Shown here piece after piece: positions 63,324 to 64,000 of a stretch of DNA of 64,000 nucleotides. A program made the position numbers and the translations under genes. The stretch lies in the NCBI RefSeq assembly GCF_000001735.4, contig NC_003076.8:17115835-17179834 (forward strand), written 5' to 3'. Source of the stretch: Arabidopsis thaliana. Taxonomy: Eukaryota; Streptophyta; Magnoliopsida; Brassicales; Brassicaceae. The notes beneath the pieces are model-generated. The model worked only from the letters and a program-made list of their open reading frames with translations, had not been told where the DNA came from and searched no databases. Positions within the stretch are counted from its first letter, which is position 1; every line of letters starts with the position of its first letter.

Positions 63324-64000
63324 ATGAGTTTGTACTTTGAAGGACACGAGCATCACGTATCAATCATTAAACATCGTGATGGTTTGGAATGCGATGCTTG
63401 CGATCGGTCGTTTGGGGATGTCATCTCATGCGGTGAATGCAAGTTTACTGTTCACAGGAAATGTGTATTTATGTTCGACATACAAGAGATATTCGACCAC
63501 CCTTCTCATGATGGACATTGTCTCAAGCTTCTCACGACAGGAGCTCCTGATGACACCGACCAAAAATGTCATCTCTGCGGTAAAAAGACCAAGCGCCTTC
63601 TTTATCATTGCTCTGATTGTAAACTCAATGTGGATATTGATTGCATAATTGATTACATATGTGCTCGATCCCCTCTGAAATTGCCATGGCACGACCACCC
63701 TCTAATCAAGGTTGATCTCGGAGCTAATATGCCTTGCGACTTTTGTAATGAAAGTGGCATAGACTATTGTTGCCCTCGTTGCAGGTTCATGATTCATGAG
63801 AGATGTGCCTCTGTATTTGACTCACCAGAGATTACTCACCCTTCTCATGTCAGACACCCTCTTAAGCTTCGCAGCAATGGAGCTCCAGATTACACAAACT
63901 TAAATTGTCATATATGTGGAGATGCCACTGGGAACTTACTATATCATTGTGATATTTGTAAGTTCAACTTGAATATGCGTTGTGCGATTCGAGAACCCAC
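63324..64000 (+). CDS. Cysteine/histidine-rich C1 (DC1) domain protein, partial (3' end cut)
   Basis: Open to the window edge: 677 bases, 225 residues with no intron. It begins MSLYFEGHEHHVSIIKHRDG and then repeats the DC1 pattern of C-x2-C pairs, HP and HxC: CDACDRSFGDVISCGECKFT, CHLCGKKTKRLLYHCSDCKL, CDFCNESGIDYCCPRCRFMI and CHICGDATGNLLYHCDICKF, with HPSHDGHCLKL and HPSHVRHPLKL between them. At least four zinc-binding units are present, and these proteins usually carry more. DC1 proteins are a large plant family; a few act in defence or hormone signalling, most are unstudied. I remember it as At5g42840. The start is the first ATG in the frame. Confidence 0.92.
   Translation, partial: MSLYFEGHEHHVSIIKHRDGLECDACDRSFGDVISCGECKFTVHRKCVFMFDIQEIFDHPSHDGHCLKLLTTGAPDDTDQKCHLCGKKTKRLLYHCSDCKLNVDIDCIIDYICARSPLKLPWHDHPLIKVDLGANMPCDFCNESGIDYCCPRCRFMIHERCASVFDSPEITHPSHVRHPLKLRSNGAPDYTNLNCHICGDATGNLLYHCDICKFNLNMRCAIREP

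Overview
The window is nuclear DNA of a flowering plant and agrees gene by gene with what I remember of Arabidopsis thaliana chromosome 5, loci around At5g42690 to At5g42840. This is recognition from memory; no database search was run. Signs of a plant nuclear genome are genes split by short AT-rich introns, plant-only families (B3, ZF-HD homeodomain, BAHD, DC1, BKI1, DFR) and a compact layout with transposon relics between genes.

Layout. 0.8-3.7 kb (-): leucine-zipper/DUF547 protein. 6.3-8.3 kb (+): small B3-domain protein. 9.7-12.9 kb (+): TRM/LONGIFOLIA-like protein. 14.7-16.9 kb (+): GPI-anchored GH17 beta-1,3-glucanase. 17.04-18.83 kb: a PIF/Harbinger-like element carrying broken pieces of two unrelated genes (ACT-domain and kelch). 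20.2-24.8 kb (+): cytosolic phosphoglucose isomerase, 22 coding exons. 27.2-28.2 kb (-): BKI1. 28.2-33.1 kb: gene-free, with an LTR-like relic and a ~650 bp inverted repeat. 33.1-34.3 kb (+): leucine carboxyl methyltransferase-like protein. 34.7-35.8 kb (-): thylakoid-lumen candidate. 36.3-38.5 kb (+): Maf-family nucleotide pyrophosphatase. 39.0-39.7 kb (+): ZF-HD protein. 41.2-41.9 kb (-): small secreted protein. 43.4-45.1 kb (-): proteasome subunit alpha (PAF1). 47.4-47.7 kb (+): defensin-like gene with a frame break. 48.5-50.0 kb (-): dihydroflavonol 4-reductase. 51.2-53.5 kb (+): inositol pentakisphosphate 2-kinase. 54.6-55.5 kb (-): U2AF35B. 56.1-56.9 kb: a retroposon with poly(A) and target-site duplication. 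60.6-62.1 kb (+): BAHD acyltransferase. 63.3 kb to the end (+): DC1-domain protein, cut by the window edge.

The genes do not form an operon or an evident cluster; they are neighbouring independent plant genes. DFR and the IPK1 gene are divergent and share about 1.2 kb of upstream DNA, with G-boxes and a MYB-type site on the DFR side.

Most worth checking: (1) exons 4 and 5 of the Maf gene look like a duplicated exon (both exactly 81 nt, same phase, aligned residues), which suggests mutually exclusive splicing at the active site; (2) the Harbinger-like element with chimeric gene capture and a TTA target duplication; (3) the long inverted repeat at 31.4-32.05 kb, which could fold into a small-RNA hairpin; (4) the retroposon at 56.1-56.9 kb; (5) a GC-AG intron in the B3 gene. 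No CRISPR, operon, phage or other bacterial-type system is present.
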